From: Hyphomicrobiaceae bacterium
GTDB taxonomy: Bacteria; Pseudomonadota; Alphaproteobacteria; Rhizobiales; Hyphomicrobiaceae
Assembly: GCA_020638055.1 (NCBI GenBank)
Contig: JACKJH010000002.1
Coordinates: 62,001 to 126,000, forward strand
Direction: 5' to 3'
Length of the DNA stretch: 64,000 bases
Shown here: piece after piece, positions 61,093 through 64,000 of the stretch
How positions within the stretch are numbered: position 1 is the first letter of the stretch
Layout of the letters: each line of letters starts with the position of its first letter
Notes under the pieces: model-generated
Told to the model about the DNA's origin: nothing
Database searches by the model: none
Seen by the model: only the letters and a program-made list of their open reading frames with translations
Made by a program: the position numbers and the translations under genes

Positions 61093-62256
61093 ATGCTGTT
61101 CAATCCTGCCAAACCCTACAATGACCTGCCTAACCTACCGCCCCCTGGTGAACTCGAGACCCGGGAGGTGCTAAAGGCCTGTATCGAGGTTCGCGCCGCC
61201 CTTGCCCGCTTGGATGCAGAAGCTCGCCGCCTACCCAACCCTGACATCTTGATTGGAACCTTGGCACTGTTCGAGGCCAAGGACTCGTCCGAAATTGAGA
61301 ACATAGTCACGACAGCGGACAAACTTTTCCAACAGAGCCAACTCCGCGACACGGAAGCCGATCCTGCAACAAAGGAAGCGCTACGTTACCGAGATGCACT
61401 TTATTCAGGGTACCGCAATCTGGACCAAAACCCAGTCTCGACGCGACTGGCAATCAAGACATGCAGCATCATCAAAGGCTACGACGCCGAAATCCGCAAG
61501 GTACCGGGCACGACGCTGACCAACAAGGCAACCGGCGACGTCATCTACACCCCCCCCGTAGGCGAAGACCTGCTCCGCACCAAGCTTGCCAATTGGGAGC
61601 GCTTCATTCACGAGGCAACTGATCTCGATCCTTTGGTCCGTCTCGCGGTCCAGCACTATCAGTTCGAAGCGATCCATCCCTTCATCGACGGCAATGGCAG
61701 GACCGGTCGCGTCCTCAACATTCTATTCCTGATCGAACAGGGGCTATTGACGTGGCCCATTCTTTATCTCAGCCGCGAGATACTCGAATCCAAGAGCGAC
61801 TATTACGAGAGTCTTCTCGACGTCACACGGCATGGGGACTGGCACCAATGGCTGGACTATTTTCTCTCCATCATTTTTCAATCGGCGGTACGCGCCGAGA
61901 TCAAAATCAACCGAATATCTTCACTGCGAAGGCATGCGGCAGATTTCCTCCGGTCCACTGAGCCCAAACTCGTATCTGATGCCTTGCTTGATGTCCTATT
62001 TTCACAACCCTATTGCCGCATCAGTGATCTTGTCGATGCCGGAATCGCGAAACGGCAAACCGCATCGGACTATCTCAAGACCCTGGTCCGCTGGAGCATG
62101 CTCGAAGAAATAAAGATCGGTCGAGAGAAGCTTTTCGTGAATACGAAACTTGGCGAACTGCTAACAACAAACGGTGACGGCATCACGAGGTATTCTCGTA
62201 ATGCCTTGTTGCCTCCGGAGCCTCTGTTCACAAAGAATCAAATGATGCCCGAATAA
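61093..62256 (+). CDS. Fic-family adenylyltransferase (class II) with C-terminal winged helix
   Basis: The 387-residue enzyme has the Fic motif HPFIDGNGRTGR (about residues 195-206), with the catalytic His, and an N-terminal inhibitory motif SSEIEN (about 65-70) of class II Fic proteins, so it should be auto-inhibited. Fic enzymes AMPylate target proteins on Ser/Thr/Tyr. Residues ~294-352 (DVLFSQPYCRISDLVDAGIA, then KRQTASDYLKTLVRWSMLEE) form a probable winged helix, which could bind DNA. I chose the ATG at 61093 (MLFNPAKPYNDLPNLPPPGE); the open frame upstream to 61024 runs through the palindromes. No strong ribosome site is seen. The stop is three bases from the end of ettA. Confidence 0.9.
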   Translation: MLFNPAKPYNDLPNLPPPGELETREVLKACIEVRAALARLDAEARRLPNPDILIGTLALFEAKDSSEIENIVTTADKLFQQSQLRDTEADPATKEALRYRDALYSGYRNLDQNPVSTRLAIKTCSIIKGYDAEIRKVPGTTLTNKATGDVIYTPPVGEDLLRTKLANWERFIHEATDLDPLVRLAVQHYQFEAIHPFIDGNGRTGRVLNILFLIEQGLLTWPILYLSREILESKSDYYESLLDVTRHGDWHQWLDYFLSIIFQSAVRAEIKINRISSLRRHAADFLRSTEPKLVSDALLDVLFSQPYCRISDLVDAGIAKRQTASDYLKTLVRWSMLEEIKIGREKLFVNTKLGELLTTNGDGITRYSRNALLPPEPLFTKNQMMPE

Positions 62257-62259
62257 ACC

Positions 62260-63918
<1,659 letters not shown>

Positions 63919-64000
63919 TTTGGGCGCTCTCCTTGGATTTGCCGAAGTCTCGGGAATTGCGGAGGGTTCTAGCCGAAGCCGCGGCCCGCCTCAAGCATGG

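Overview
This 64 kb window is a piece of chromosome from an alphaproteobacterium, most likely of the order Hyphomicrobiales (Rhizobiales). The evidence is the block lptF-lptG-lptD-surA-pdxA-rsmA next to gmk-yicC-mltG-fabF-acpP-fabG-fabD, an IalB-like protein, a DUF502 protein, purQ/purL followed by bolA and grxD, a eukaryote-like NADP isocitrate dehydrogenase, and a membrane PQQ glucose dehydrogenase. I cannot name the genus. No rRNA, tRNA, CRISPR array, prophage or transposase gene was seen.

Layout: 0-0.4 kb holds the 5' part of rpsF. From 0.8 to 5.5 kb is an accessory stretch with a small secreted protein, a hipBA toxin-antitoxin operon, mazG and a membrane protein. From 5.9 to 24.4 kb is housekeeping: pepA, divergent LPS export genes (lptFGD), a periplasmic chaperone, pdxA and rsmA, then on the minus strand gmk, yicC, mltG and the fatty-acid synthesis genes fabF, acpP, fabG and fabD. 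From 24.8 to 32.2 kb come a secreted CHAP-like protein, a malyl-CoA-lyase-like enzyme, hspQ, an IalB-like protein, and an oligopeptide-type binding protein followed by an acyl-CoA synthetase. From 32.5 to 42 kb are DUF502, purQ, a HAD phosphatase, purL, an FKBP isomerase, an EamA transporter, bolA and grxD. From 42 to 52.7 kb are a doubled PqiA-like membrane protein, a GAF-GGDEF-EAL regulator, rpsD, a periplasmic protein, a TrmJ-like methyltransferase with an extra Cys-rich N-terminus, icd, a TadG-like VWA protein and a NADAR protein. From 52.8 to 64 kb are gcd, small membrane and ferredoxin genes, a membrane alpha/beta hydrolase, an SbmA/BacA-like ABC exporter, a Fic enzyme and ettA.

Two things stand out. 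First, the gaps between genes are studded with short palindromic elements of several families (A to F here, about 15 copies). Most are bounded by TA and have ends of the form TAG(A/T)G...C(A/T)CTA. Neighbouring copies share the boundary TA, which fits small non-autonomous elements that insert at TA; at two sites they supply the stop codon of a neighbouring gene. Second, the Fic gene at 61.1-62.3 kb, whose product ends in a probable winged helix, is preceded by three in-phase 33-bp palindromes built on ATATGTCGAT. This looks like a self-regulated AMPylation/filamentation locus and is the best candidate for an undescribed control system. The hipBA operon has its own set of AT-rich palindromic operators.
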